Positions 41,866 through 50,264 of a stretch of 64,000 nucleotides of DNA are shown piece by piece. The number at the start of each line of letters is the position of its first letter. The first letter of the stretch is position 1. The notes beneath the pieces were generated by a model. It saw only the letters and a list, made by a program, of their open reading frames with translations, had not been told where the DNA came from and searched no databases. Location: the NCBI GenBank assembly GCA_038230735.1, contig JBBRMR010000012.1, positions 1 through 64,000 on the forward strand. The letters run 5' to 3'. A program made the position numbers and the translations under genes. The stretch comes from Arcicella sp038230735. Lineage in GTDB: Bacteria; Bacteroidota; Bacteroidia; Cytophagales; Spirosomataceae.

Positions 41866-42972
41866 CTATTTAATCACCTCCCTAATCTCCACATCTCCAT
41901 CGGGTTTTACTTGCATAATACCCGTTGTGATGAGCGTATCACCTACCGAAAGCCCCGAAAGTACCTCAACATTTTTCTCACCACGAATACCTAATTGTAC
42001 TTTTTTGGAAACGGCTTTTCCATTTTGAACAATATAAACTTTACTACCTTTCTGTTCAGGAATAACGGCTTCGGTTGGAATCATCAAGGCTGAACCTTTA
42101 CTTTTTAAGACTAATTCCACCCGAGCAAAAGCCCCTGGAATGAGTTTATGCCCAGCATTTGGGGCAACTGCTCTAATCTGTAAAGTACGAGTATCGGGGT
42201 CAATTTTGGGGTCGATGGCATAGACCGTTCCCACATAATGCTGTTCAGAACTCTCTACGGTAAATTCAATTTTTCCTCCTTTCCGCACAACAGACGAGTA
42301 TTTTGCAGGAACGGCAAACTCAATTTTGGCAGGATTGGTGTTGGTTAAAGTAGCAATTTTGGTAGTGGGCGAAATATAACTTCCCAAACTGACAAAACGG
42401 AAACCAATCGTGCCATCAAAGGGAGCTTTCAGGGTCATTTTCTGAATTTGAGCCGATAAATCTTCAATATCTGCCGAAATAGTATTGACCGAATTAACCG
42501 CAATATCGTACTCTCGTTGGCTAATTGCCTCTTTTTCAAGCAATCTTTTTTGACGGGCTTCGTTGTCTTCGGCTAATTTTTTATTAAAGCCTAATTTCTT
42601 CAAACGAGCCTGTAAGTCTTCATCATTGATGTGTAATAAAGTTGTACCTCTTCTAACGAAATCCCCTTCTTTAATGTTTAGCGTAACAATTCTGCCCGAA
42701 ATCTCACTTCTGATTTCTACTTCTTCGTTGGGTAGAATAGTCCCATTGGTATTCACCAAATCATCCAACCGAGTGGCATGAATTACCATCACGATTACCG
42801 AAGTTTTGCCGCCTTTCCCTCCCCCTTTGGCATCTTTTCCTCCGCCTGTTGCTTCTTTTTTATCTTTTTCTTCCTTTGGTTTGAATACAGTTTTTAGTTT
42901 TGGATAGAAAAAGATACACAAAACCAATAATATTGCTAAAACCGTTAAAAGATTCTTGGTAATTTTTGACAT
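41866..42972 (-). CDS. RND-type efflux periplasmic adaptor subunit
   Basis: I start at ATG 42970-42972 (MSKITKNLLTVLAILLVL), giving 368 residues with a membrane anchor; an upstream in-frame extension to 43065 is less signal-like. A Gly/Lys-rich linker (about residues 37-60) is followed by the lipoyl/beta-barrel adaptor ('GRIVTLNIKEGDFVRRGTTLLHI'), a coiled-coil hairpin, 'APFDGTIGFRFVSLGSYISP', and the membrane-proximal domain ending 'GLSVGDTLITTGIMQVKPDG'. Adaptors normally sit beside an RND pump gene, but none is next to it, so it may be an orphan or work with a distant pump. Confidence 0.9.
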   Translation of the reverse strand: MSKITKNLLTVLAILLVLCIFFYPKLKTVFKPKEEKDKKEATGGGKDAKGGGKGGKTSVIVMVIHATRLDDLVNTNGTILPNEEVEIRSEISGRIVTLNIKEGDFVRRGTTLLHINDEDLQARLKKLGFNKKLAEDNEARQKRLLEKEAISQREYDIAVNSVNTISADIEDLSAQIQKMTLKAPFDGTIGFRFVSLGSYISPTTKIATLTNTNPAKIEFAVPAKYSSVVRKGGKIEFTVESSEQHYVGTVYAIDPKIDPDTRTLQIRAVAPNAGHKLIPGAFARVELVLKSKGSALMIPTEAVIPEQKGSKVYIVQNGKAVSKKVQLGIRGEKNVEVLSGLSVGDTLITTGIMQVKPDGDVEIREVIK

Positions 42973-43097
42973 AGATTTAGTTTGCTTGATGATTAAAAAT
43001 ATACTCGAAAATACGCAATAAATTATGGTCTTCCATGAAAAACCTTGAATTTTACGACAGAACAAGACTTATTGGAGATGAAAGTGAGATTTATCTT

Positions 43098-43145
43098 AAA
43101 ACCAAATAAGCCTGAAATCAAATGATTTCAAGCTTATTTGGTTTT
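43098..43145. terminator. Long hairpin after rng, terminator
   Basis: The 23-nt arms (43098-43120 and 43123-43145) form a nearly perfect inverted repeat (one mismatch) with a 2-nt loop, with AAAACCAAATAAGC at the outer edge. It lies after the RNase G stop at 43201. Confidence 0.7.
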
Positions 43146-43200
43146 ATCAGGATCTGAAGACAATTTTCAAATTATATAGTTTTCAAATCTTCAAATTGGT

Positions 43201-44757
43201 TTACGGATTCAACTGAATCGGCTCTTTATGGTCGTTCAAAAATTTAAAATCTGAAATACCAAAAGAAGTATCTTCAATCAAATTTATCCAAGTTTTATAC
43301 TTCAGATACCATTTCATACGGATTGATGGAAAGCCCTTCGTAAAGTATGCGTACAGGAACGGATGCAAGATAATGGTTGGTTTTTTCTCGTTTTGTTTTT
43401 CCAAAATATGTTCAAGATGATGCTCAATAATATCTGAAATCGCAATACTTGCCGTGATTTTTCCCGTTCCTCCACACGCTGGACAATTCTCCGCCGTGAT
43501 AACATTCATCTCGGGGCGTACTCGCTGGCGGGTTATTTGCATCAAACCAAATTTGGTCAAAGGCAAAATCGTAAACTTCGAGCGGTCAGTTTTCATTTCC
43601 TCCTTCATGATGTCTTGAATCAGCTTTTTGTTTTCCGCTTTCTTCATATCAATAAAGTCAATAACGATAATTCCGCCCATATCCCGCAAACGCAACTGAC
43701 GAGCAATTTCCTTCGCAGCTTCTCTGTTTACACTTAAAGCCGTAGCTTCTTGGTCAGATTCACTATTGGATTTATTGCCCGAATTAACATCAATTACGTG
43801 CAATGCCTCCGTGTGTTCCACAATCAGATAACCGCCTTGTGGCAAACTTACCGAACGCCCAAACAACATTTTGAGCTGTTTTTCGATGCCCAATTGCTCA
43901 AAAACCTTCACTTTGCCTTGGTGCAACTTGACAATTTTTTCCTTGTCAGGAGCAATATTCAAGACATAATTACGAGCTTCTTGGTATAATTCGGGCGTGT
44001 CCACCACGATACTATCAAAATCTTCATTCAACAAATCACGCATCATTGACGTTGCCCGACTCATTTCTCCGATTATTTTCTCCCGTGGTTTGGCAGTTTT
44101 CAATGCCTTCATCCCCGCATCCCATTTGGCGATTGATTCACGAAGGTCTTTGTCCAATTCCTCCACTTCACGCCCTTCAGCAACGGTTCTCACAATTACC
44201 CCAAAATTGGCGGGCTTAATCGAAGACATCAATCTTTGGAGACGAGTACGTTCGGTTTTTGCCGTAATTTTTTTTGAGATATTCACCCCATTCGAGAAAG
44301 GTACTAACACCGTATAACGCCCCGCAATAGAAATATCGCAAGACAAACGGGGTCCTTTGGTCGAAATGGGTTCTTTCACAACTTGCACGAGAATTGGCAT
44401 ATTTTTGCTCAAAACTTTGTCAATCTTATCGTGCTTGTCGATTTCGGGTTCTAATTTGAAGTTATCCAAGCGTCCAGATTTTATTCTTTCGGCGATAACT
44501 TCCTTAGTAAACTTGTTCAGGGAATTGACATTCGGACCTAAATCGTGGTAATGAAGGAAAGCATCCTTCTCATAACCAATGTCGATAAAAGCCGCATTCA
44601 ATCCCGTAACCAACTTCTTGACCGTTCCGAGATATATATCCCCGACAGAAAAGTGTGGTTCGGACTCCTCTAAGTGATATTCCACAATGCGTTTGTCTTG
44701 CAACAAAGCAATGCGATCACCTTTGGGAGTCGAATTGATAATTAATTCGTTACTCAC
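43201..44757 (-). CDS. rng: Ribonuclease E/G family protein (RNase G-like)
   Basis: This 518-residue endoribonuclease has an S1 domain near residues 37-130 ('YLGTVKKLVTGLNAAFIDIGYEKDAFLHY' region), the catalytic acidic site 'VIDVNSGNKS' (about 320) with 'GIIVIDFIDMKK' (about 362), and the Zn-link 'CPACGGTGK' (about residue 430). It lacks the long C-terminal scaffold of RNase E, so RNase G is the better name. It processes rRNA and degrades mRNA. The rng-HU neighbourhood is a common Bacteroidota arrangement, and the small COX24-like and TPR genes lie between them here. Confidence 0.93.
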   Translation of the reverse strand: MSNELIINSTPKGDRIALLQDKRIVEYHLEESEPHFSVGDIYLGTVKKLVTGLNAAFIDIGYEKDAFLHYHDLGPNVNSLNKFTKEVIAERIKSGRLDNFKLEPEIDKHDKIDKVLSKNMPILVQVVKEPISTKGPRLSCDISIAGRYTVLVPFSNGVNISKKITAKTERTRLQRLMSSIKPANFGVIVRTVAEGREVEELDKDLRESIAKWDAGMKALKTAKPREKIIGEMSRATSMMRDLLNEDFDSIVVDTPELYQEARNYVLNIAPDKEKIVKLHQGKVKVFEQLGIEKQLKMLFGRSVSLPQGGYLIVEHTEALHVIDVNSGNKSNSESDQEATALSVNREAAKEIARQLRLRDMGGIIVIDFIDMKKAENKKLIQDIMKEEMKTDRSKFTILPLTKFGLMQITRQRVRPEMNVITAENCPACGGTGKITASIAISDIIEHHLEHILEKQNEKKPTIILHPFLYAYFTKGFPSIRMKWYLKYKTWINLIEDTSFGISDFKFLNDHKEPIQLNP

Positions 44758-45156
44758 AGGTGAATGAATTGTTTAGAAGATACAGAGAAAAGAAAACGTT
44801 GTGTGAGTGTTTGAAAGTAGTCTTTAAAATGAAGAATGATAGATATGTTCGAGCCTGTTGAGAAAAAGTAAAGGCGATTTCTGAATCAGGAAAATTATTG
44901 ATATTTATCTTTGAGTGGTGAGCAATGAGCTGTGAGTCAATTTAAAACTCATGGCTCAAAACTCATGGCTAAAGTCTATTTCCAATAATTAAGGAAAAAA
45001 TTAGTCTATAATCTTGTATTTAAAATTGACTTTTAAATGTGGGTGACTTGCTGGAAGCGTCCAACTGTCATAACCGAAAATCACCTAAAATACTGATAAT
45101 GAAAAGATTAGGATGATTAAATTATTTTTCAAGAAACAATCTCACAAAAACGACAA
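44758..45156. other. Gene-poor spacer between rng and the terminator at 45157
   Basis: About 400 nt without a convincing gene. It contains 'TGAGCAATGAGC', 'ATGGCTCAAAACTCATGGCT' word repeats around 44911-44970 (loose inverted pair). A short reverse-strand open stretch at 45001-45084 starts at GTG and is only 27 residues, so it is not called. Confidence 0.4.
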
Positions 45157-45199
45157 AACAGGCAAAATTTCTACAATAGAATTTTGCCTGTTTTTAATT
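45157..45199 (-). terminator. Strong hairpin with flanking T/A tracts
   Basis: The 14-nt arms AAACAGGCAAAATT (45157-45170) and AATTTTGCCTGTTT (45181-45194) are perfect, with a 10-nt loop. On the reverse strand the stem lies about 115 nt after the COX24-like gene, and T5 follows on the + strand as well. It probably works in both directions. Confidence 0.75.
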
Positions 45200-45220
45200 G
45201 AGGTGATAGAAAATTAGTTC

Positions 45221-45294
45221 TAAGTCGTAAGTCATAAATCGTAAGATTTCACTAAGGTATTTCTTACGACTTGCTACTTAAAGACTTATGACTT
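45221..45294. repeat. AAGTCGTAAGTC inverted word repeat
   Basis: TCGTAAGA (45240-45247) and TCTTACGA (45263-45270) are perfect arms, extended on both sides by words such as AAGTCGTAAGTCATAA and GACTTATGACTT. It lies just downstream of the COX24-like gene. Confidence 0.55.
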
Positions 45295-45312
45295 TTCCCC
45301 TAAAACCTAAAT

Positions 45313-45402
45313 CTATTTTTTCTTATGTCTGTTCTTTCTAAGACGCTTCTTTCTTTTGTGCGTTGAGATCTTATGTCCCTTCTTCTTTTTTCCGCAAGGC
45401 AT
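45313..45402 (-). CDS. AURKAIP1/COX24-domain small basic protein
   Basis: This 29-residue open frame was found by reading the reverse strand (ATG 45400-45402, stop TAG 45313-45315). It begins MPCGKKKKGHKISTH and continues 'KRKKRLRKNRHKKK', almost all Lys, Arg and His. The C-terminal 'KR.KRLRKNRHKKK' is the signature of the AURKAIP1/COX24 family, whose mitochondrial member is a small-subunit ribosomal protein. In Bacteroidota the family is conserved and likely ribosome-associated. It would be missed by any length filter. The strong terminator at 45157 is downstream, and the TPR gene is upstream. Confidence 0.88.
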   Translation of the reverse strand: MPCGKKKKGHKISTHKRKKRLRKNRHKKK

Positions 45403-45440
45403 GATTTTAAGAGATTTAAATTGTTTAAAATATGATTTAT

Positions 45441-45493
45441 GTTTCGGTGTTCGATGTTTGGTATTCGATATTCGATGTTCGAAATACGATGTT
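45441..45493. repeat. TTCGATGTTCG word repeat
   Basis: A dense run of TTCGGTGTTCGATG, TATTCGATATTCGATG and TTCGAAATACGATG between the COX24-like and TPR genes. It belongs to the same family as 22774 and 56283. Confidence 0.55.
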
Positions 45494-45508
45494 AGGAATT
45501 TATAATTT

Positions 45509-45566
45509 CTAACACTAATTTCTAATTACTCAATCCCTAATTACCTAATCCCTAACCCCTAATTTA
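45509..45566. repeat. CCCTAATTACC word run
   Basis: The words CTAATTTC, CCCTAATTACCTAATCCC and TAACCCCTAATTTAG are repeated, overlapping the TPR stop codon. They resemble the gaps at 2889 and 50735. Confidence 0.4.
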
Positions 45567-46416
45567 GTTTTGATAAAATATCGTTGGCAGCGGCTTTTTC
45601 TTGGGGGTCTTTGCTGTTGGCAAGAACTTTCTCCAAAATTTGCTTTGCTTCTTCTTTTCTATCTAATTCTGCTAAACAATAGCCCAAATTTAATGCCGCT
45701 TTGATATTGGACGGATTATTTTTCAAGATTTGTTTGAAACGTTCAACGGCTTTTCCAAATTGATTAGAGCGAATCGAGAGGATTCCCAGACTGTAAAGGG
45801 CTGGTTCATAATCAGGTTCTTGGGCAATTACTTCACGCAACATCATAATTCCCTGCATGGGCGTTTTGGTTGCGGTGTAGGTCATTGCCATATTGGTTTT
45901 TGCCAGCAAATTGTTTGGACTGATAACCAAAACTTTTTGATAAAAGTTTCTGGCTTTTTCCCCCATCAAACTTGTCTTTTCACCTTCGAGGGCATACGTG
46001 AAGGCTTCGTAATAGAGATTACCCGCTTTCTGTAAATTACTTTCAGATGGTTCAATTTTTGTGATTTCTTCGGCATAATATGCTGCACTATCATAGCGAG
46101 TGTATTTCACAAATTGCATCACTAAATCTTCGGCTGATTTAATTTTTGCTTGCTTTTCGGTAGTTTTTTGAAACTTTCCTTTCAAGTTACCAATTACCGT
46201 TTGTTGCTCACTCGTAAGTTTTGCACTGTGCATTTCGGGCGATGCGGGACTTTCGTCTTTCACACCTTTATCTCGATTTGCGGTTACGGTTGTTGCTTCT
46301 TTTTGGGGTTGTTCCAAAGTCTTTTTCTCATCATTTACTACCACTTTCGGAAGGCTGTATAAAGCCCCAATTGAAAGCGTAGCGATTAGGGTAATAATGA
46401 TAAAAGGTTTTTGCAT
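45559..46416 (-). CDS. Tetratricopeptide-repeat protein with N-terminal membrane anchor
   Basis: This 285-residue protein has an N-terminal membrane segment (residues 4-24), a linker rich in Lys/Glu and Thr, and TPR-like helical repeats from about residue 115 to the end ('PALYSLGILSIRSNQFGKAVERFKQIL', 'AALNLGYCLAELDRKEEAKQIL' regions). TPRs mediate protein-protein contact. The partner is unknown. It lies in the rng-HU block with HU upstream, separated from it by a hairpin repeat. Confidence 0.9.
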   Translation of the reverse strand: MQKPFIIITLIATLSIGALYSLPKVVVNDEKKTLEQPQKEATTVTANRDKGVKDESPASPEMHSAKLTSEQQTVIGNLKGKFQKTTEKQAKIKSAEDLVMQFVKYTRYDSAAYYAEEITKIEPSESNLQKAGNLYYEAFTYALEGEKTSLMGEKARNFYQKVLVISPNNLLAKTNMAMTYTATKTPMQGIMMLREVIAQEPDYEPALYSLGILSIRSNQFGKAVERFKQILKNNPSNIKAALNLGYCLAELDRKEEAKQILEKVLANSKDPQEKAAANDILSKLN

Positions 46417-46426
46417 CTTTTTTTTG

Positions 46427-46529
46427 GAGTTTATGAGTTTAAAGTTTGTAAGTGAAAAGATTTGTGAAAAAATAAACTAAGTCATTAAACTCGTTACTCA
46501 TAAACCTTTAACTCATAAACTTTAAACTC
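46427..46529. repeat. GAGTTTATGAGTTTAAAG inverted word repeat
   Basis: A left arm (46427-46454) and a right arm (46496-46529) are inverted word runs built from GAGTTTATGAGTT and AAAGTTTATGAGT, with one indel. The same words appear in the repeat at 40763-40893. It lies between the TPR and HU genes. Confidence 0.65.
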
Positions 46530-46543
46530 AATACGCTCAAATA

Positions 46544-46828
46544 TTATTTTGCGTTAGTTTTCACTTGCTCAACGAATGTCTTTGCAGGCTTGAAGCTTGG
46601 GATAAAGTGTTCTGGAATCTCAATGGTCGTGTTTTTTGAGATGTTACGAGCAATTTTGTGAGCTCTTTTCTTGTTTACGAAGCTACCGAAACCTCTTACA
46701 AACACAGGTTCTCCTGCGGCAAGATTTTCTTTAACTACTGAGAAAAAAGATTCGATTGCACTTGAAACATCGGCTTTGTCGATGCCAGTTTTGTCTGAGA
46801 TTTCTGCGATTACGTCTGCTTTAGTCAC
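46544..46828 (-). CDS. HU/IHF-family DNA-binding protein
   Basis: This 94-residue histone-like protein has the HU fold: helical N-terminus ('VIAEISDKTGIDKADVSSAIESFF'), 'VFVRGFGSFVNKKRAHKIARN' and the C-terminal 'PEHFIPSFKPAKTF'. The DNA-arm region 'ISKNTTIEIPE' follows the Bacteroidota pattern. It binds and bends DNA as a nucleoid protein. It has a separate upstream promoter-like box. Confidence 0.96.
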   Translation of the reverse strand: MTKADVIAEISDKTGIDKADVSSAIESFFSVVKENLAAGEPVFVRGFGSFVNKKRAHKIARNISKNTTIEIPEHFIPSFKPAKTFVEQVKTNAK

Positions 46829-46963
46829 TTGTTGAAAATTTTAAGATTAAAAATTATGATATACTATAATAGTTGATTTTGTTTCAATTTGAGTTTATGT
46901 TCTTATTCTAATAAAAAATTAAACTAAATCATCAATTTCAAAGTCCTCTTTTGTTAAGGGACA

Positions 46964-46971
46964 CAAAGGTA
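46964..46971 (-). promoter_or_regulatory. Candidate -7 element of the HU gene (TACCTTTG)
   Basis: The reverse strand has TACCTTTG, a perfect TAnnTTTG, and TTTC at the 19-nt upstream spacing (a 3/4 match to TTTG). The leader to the HU ATG would be about 135 nt. The rest of 46829-47268 shows no gene. Confidence 0.55.
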
Positions 46972-47216
46972 CGGTTTTGGTTTGGAATATGAAAGCAACA
47001 AAAAACAAAAATAGTAAATTTTTTCTTGTAAATGCTTAATTATTAGACATTTGAAGTTTTTATCTTTCGTATTTGATATTTAATCAATGTTCTGTACAGT
47101 TTGCTTTTTTTTAATTGACTATTGAGACTGTTTATTCAGTTATTATGAAATATAATCCCTATTTTGTGATAAATTATCCGAAAATAAAGTCTTTTGTCAA
47201 TTGTAGAACAACATCA

Positions 47217-47256
47217 ATGAGCCGTTCGTTTACTCAATACTCATGGCTCATTATTC
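47217..47256. repeat. ATGAGCC / CATGGCTCATT short inverted words
   Basis: AATGAGCCGTTCG and TCATGGCTCATT make a short, imperfect inverted pair upstream of mutY. It resembles the spacer text at 44911-44970. Confidence 0.4.
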
Positions 47257-47268
47257 ATACCCTTATTA

Positions 47269-48378
47269 ATGCAACACGAATTTTTCTCACAAAAAATAAT
47301 TAACTGGTACAATCAAAATAAACGTGATTTACCCTGGCGAAATATCAATAATCCTTATTTTATTTGGCTTTCAGAGGTAATTTTACAACAAACTCGGGTT
47401 GTGCAAGGAATGCCTTATTACTTCAAATTTATCGAAACTTTTCCCACCGTTCAAGATTTGGCGGCGGCGGATGAAAAGGAAATTTTGCGACTTTGGCAAG
47501 GTTTAGGCTATTATTCAAGAGCCAGAAATTTGCACACAACCGCAAAAATAGTTGTTGAAAATCATGACGGTATTTTCCCTAATAATTACGCTGAATTACT
47601 GAAATTGAAAGGCATCGGTACTTATACTGCCGCCGCCATTGCCTCTTTTGCTTTTGGCAAAAAAGTAGCGGTATTGGACGGAAACGTATATCGAGTGCTT
47701 GCCCGAGTCTTTGGTGAAGACACGGATATTGCGGGAAATGATGCCAAAAAGGTATTCACCAAATTGGCAGAATCTGTCTTGCCCGAGACTCAATCAGATA
47801 CTCATAATCAGGCAATTATGGAATTTGGGGCGATGCAATGCACCCCTGGCTTGCCCAATTGTATGTTTTGTCCGCTATCGTTTGAATGTGTGGCAAATGC
47901 AACTGGAAGGGTCGGAATTTTACCCGTGAAATCGAAGAAAATAAAAGTGCGGGAACGATTTTTTAATTATTTTGTGATAGAACAAAATGGTAAATTTGTC
48001 ATGCGGGAACGAGTGGGTAAGGACGTATGGGCGGGAATGTATGACTTTTATTTAAGAGAATTTTCTGAAAATACTCCTCAATTTGAAGATATTATTGCCG
48101 ATGATGTTTTTTTAGTAGAAGCCCTAAATAACTCCGTAATTAAAAGAGAATCAGCGGTTTATACGCACGCACTTACTCATCAACGAATTCATACAAAGTT
48201 TTGGCATTTAGAAATTAATCCAGATTTTGTGATAAATTTGCCCTCAGAACTTCAATGGCACACCCTCGAAGAAGTAGATGATTTGCCCAAATCAACTTTG
48301 GTGAATAATTATTTGCGGGAATTTGTATTCCAAGCAGGTTTGAATTTCTACATGAATAAATCAATAAAGCATATTTAA
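47269..48378 (+). CDS. mutY: A/G-specific adenine DNA glycosylase
   Basis: This 369-residue base-excision enzyme removes A opposite 8-oxoG. It has the catalytic Glu loop 'WLSEVILQQTRV', the helix-hairpin-helix 'LKGIGTYTAAAIASFAFG', the catalytic Asp in 'VLDGNVYRVLARVFG', the 4Fe-4S cluster 'CTPGLPNCMFCPLSFEC' (C-x6-C-x2-C-x5-C) and a NUDIX-like C-terminal domain ('RERVGKDVWAGMYDF'). It opens a run of + strand genes. umuD and umuC lie between it and ssb, whereas in many Bacteroidota mutY, ssb and gldE are consecutive. Confidence 0.97.
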   Translation: MQHEFFSQKIINWYNQNKRDLPWRNINNPYFIWLSEVILQQTRVVQGMPYYFKFIETFPTVQDLAAADEKEILRLWQGLGYYSRARNLHTTAKIVVENHDGIFPNNYAELLKLKGIGTYTAAAIASFAFGKKVAVLDGNVYRVLARVFGEDTDIAGNDAKKVFTKLAESVLPETQSDTHNQAIMEFGAMQCTPGLPNCMFCPLSFECVANATGRVGILPVKSKKIKVRERFFNYFVIEQNGKFVMRERVGKDVWAGMYDFYLREFSENTPQFEDIIADDVFLVEALNNSVIKRESAVYTHALTHQRIHTKFWHLEINPDFVINLPSELQWHTLEEVDDLPKSTLVNNYLREFVFQAGLNFYMNKSIKHI

Positions 48379-48387
48379 CGAAAAATC

Positions 48388-48837
48388 ATGCCTCCCATTA
48401 AACTATATGTAGATTCAAAATTAGATATATATTCAGCTCAGACTGAAACAATAATGTTTTTGCCCCTTGTCAAAAGTGGCATTAGTGCAGGTTTTCCATC
48501 ACCTGCTTTAGACTTTGTTGATTTAACAATTGACCTCAATCGACATCTTATAAAACATCCTTCTTCTACTTTTTACGGACTCGTGAAGGGACATTCGATG
48601 AAGAATATTGGCATTCACGATGGTGATTTATTAGTGATTGATAAAAGCCTTGAACCTATTAATGGTAAAATTGCAGTCTGTTATCTTGATGGTGAGTTTA
48701 CGTTGAAAAGAATACAATTAGAAAGCAATTACTGTTGGCTAATCCCCGAAAATGAGGACTATGAACCGATAAAAATTACAGAGGAAAACGATTTTTTGAT
48801 ATGGGGAATTGTTACTCACGTTATCAAATCATTTTAA
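48388..48837 (+). CDS. umuD: UmuD-like S24-family SOS mutagenesis protein
   Basis: This 149-residue protein has the LexA/UmuD self-cleavage architecture: a cleavable Ala-Gly (A34-G35, 'SAGFPSPA'), the catalytic Ser70 in 'VKGHSMKNIGIHDGD' and the general base Lys107 in 'GEFTLKRI'. It lacks a DNA-binding domain, so it is UmuD rather than LexA. RecA-stimulated cleavage should give the subunit that activates UmuC (polymerase V). It starts 9 nt after mutY and is followed by umuC, so the genes are likely one operon. Confidence 0.93.
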   Translation: MPPIKLYVDSKLDIYSAQTETIMFLPLVKSGISAGFPSPALDFVDLTIDLNRHLIKHPSSTFYGLVKGHSMKNIGIHDGDLLVIDKSLEPINGKIAVCYLDGEFTLKRIQLESNYCWLIPENEDYEPIKITEENDFLIWGIVTHVIKSF

Positions 48838-48869
48838 AATTAGATTTTATGTAAAAAATTTACTGAAAA

Positions 48870-50129
48870 ATGTTTGCTCTCATTGACTGCAATAATTTTT
48901 ATGCTTCTTGCCAAAGAGTCTTTCGTCCAGACCTCATTGGTAAGCCTATTGTTGTACTCTCCAACAACGATGGATGCGTCATTGCCAGAAGCAATGAAGC
49001 TAAAGATTTAGGAATTCCGATGGGAGCTCCTGCCTATAAATTTGATAAATTATTCAAAGAGAAAAAGGTAGAAGTGTTTTCAGCAAACTTTGCTTTATAT
49101 GGTGACATGAGCCAAAGGGTTATGGATTTACTCGAAGAATATACTGATGAAATTGAAATTTATAGCATTGATGAAGCATTTTTGAAGCTCTATGGATTCG
49201 ATAATTTTAACTTAGAGAAATATGGAAACGAGATGCAGCGCAGAGTTACAAAATGCACAGGCATACCCATCAGCGTAGGTATTGCTTCTACGAAGGCTCT
49301 GGCGAAAGTAGCAAATAGGATTGCTAAGAAATTCCCAGATAGAACAAAGAATGTCTATGTTATTGACACCGATGAAAAGAGAATAAAAGCTCTCAAATGG
49401 CTTAAAATAGAGGATGTTTGGGGTATCGGACGCAAACATAGTAAACGATTAAAAGCCCTCGGAGTAAATACTGCCTATAATTTTACAACTTTGAGCGATG
49501 GTTGGGTAAAGGCTAATTTAGCCATCGTTGGGTTGAGATTGAAACAAGATCTACAGGGAATTCCAACCTTAGATTTTGAAGAAATTCAATCGCAAAAAAA
49601 CATCTCGACTACTCGTTCTTTTGAGGGAAATTATTCAAAATTATCACAATTAGAGGAACGTATTACTACTTTTGCAGTATCATGTGCCGAGAAACTCCGT
49701 AAGCAAAAATCTTGTTGTAATTCGTTGATGGTTTTCATTAATACCAACAGACACAGAACCGATTTGGGACAATACAATCAAAATATTATAGTCAAATTGC
49801 CTTTTCCAACTAATTCGAGCATTGAGATTGTTAAATTTGCGGTAGAAGCATTGCATAGAATTTTTAAGGAAGGCTATCAGTATAAAAAAGCAGGTGTTAT
49901 TTTGATGGATTTTACGGATGAGGATAAATCTCAAATCAGTTTATTTGATAACAGCGACACACGCCACAAACTTTTGATGGAGTCAGTAGATAAAATTAAT
50001 GCTAAGTTTGGTCAGCATAAAATAAAATTAGCTTCCCAAGATTTCAACAAAATGTGGAAAATGAAGCAAGAAAGACTATCTCCTTGTTATACCACTAAAC
50101 TTTCGGATGTGATAAGGGTATATTTGTAG
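48870..50129 (+). CDS. umuC: Translesion DNA polymerase V catalytic subunit UmuC
   Basis: This 419-residue Y-family polymerase has 'FALIDCNNFYASCQRVF' (D6 metal ligand), 'VVLSNNDGCVIARSNEAK', 'EIEIYSIDEAFL' (catalytic SIDEA), a thumb with helix-hairpin-helix ('VWGIGRKHSKRLKALG') and a little-finger domain. The C-terminal region 'KAGVILMDFTDEDKSQISLFD' has a beta-clamp-binding-like QxSLF motif. With UmuD it should copy past lesions with error. It lies between umuD and ssb. Confidence 0.96.
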   Translation: MFALIDCNNFYASCQRVFRPDLIGKPIVVLSNNDGCVIARSNEAKDLGIPMGAPAYKFDKLFKEKKVEVFSANFALYGDMSQRVMDLLEEYTDEIEIYSIDEAFLKLYGFDNFNLEKYGNEMQRRVTKCTGIPISVGIASTKALAKVANRIAKKFPDRTKNVYVIDTDEKRIKALKWLKIEDVWGIGRKHSKRLKALGVNTAYNFTTLSDGWVKANLAIVGLRLKQDLQGIPTLDFEEIQSQKNISTTRSFEGNYSKLSQLEERITTFAVSCAEKLRKQKSCCNSLMVFINTNRHRTDLGQYNQNIIVKLPFPTNSSIEIVKFAVEALHRIFKEGYQYKKAGVILMDFTDEDKSQISLFDNSDTRHKLLMESVDKINAKFGQHKIKLASQDFNKMWKMKQERLSPCYTTKLSDVIRVYL

Positions 50130-50264
50130 GAACTATTTCTTCCTGTCAGCCATTACCTAATTTTACCTATCAATAAGGTAAATGGTTTGTTTATATTTTA
50201 ATTTTTCAGAAAAAAACAATATATTTATTTCAACAATTAATATCCAATTAAAAAACCATAAACC

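Noticed and set aside
45001..45084. Short reverse-strand frame from GTG, 27 residues ending 'NFKYKIID'
   Set aside because: No family features, no start evidence, length near chance level; it is left inside the gene-poor spacer note.
46829..47268. Possible small gene in the spacer between HU and mutY
   Set aside because: Only short frames without family features; the HU promoter and a short inverted word pair are the only recognisable features.
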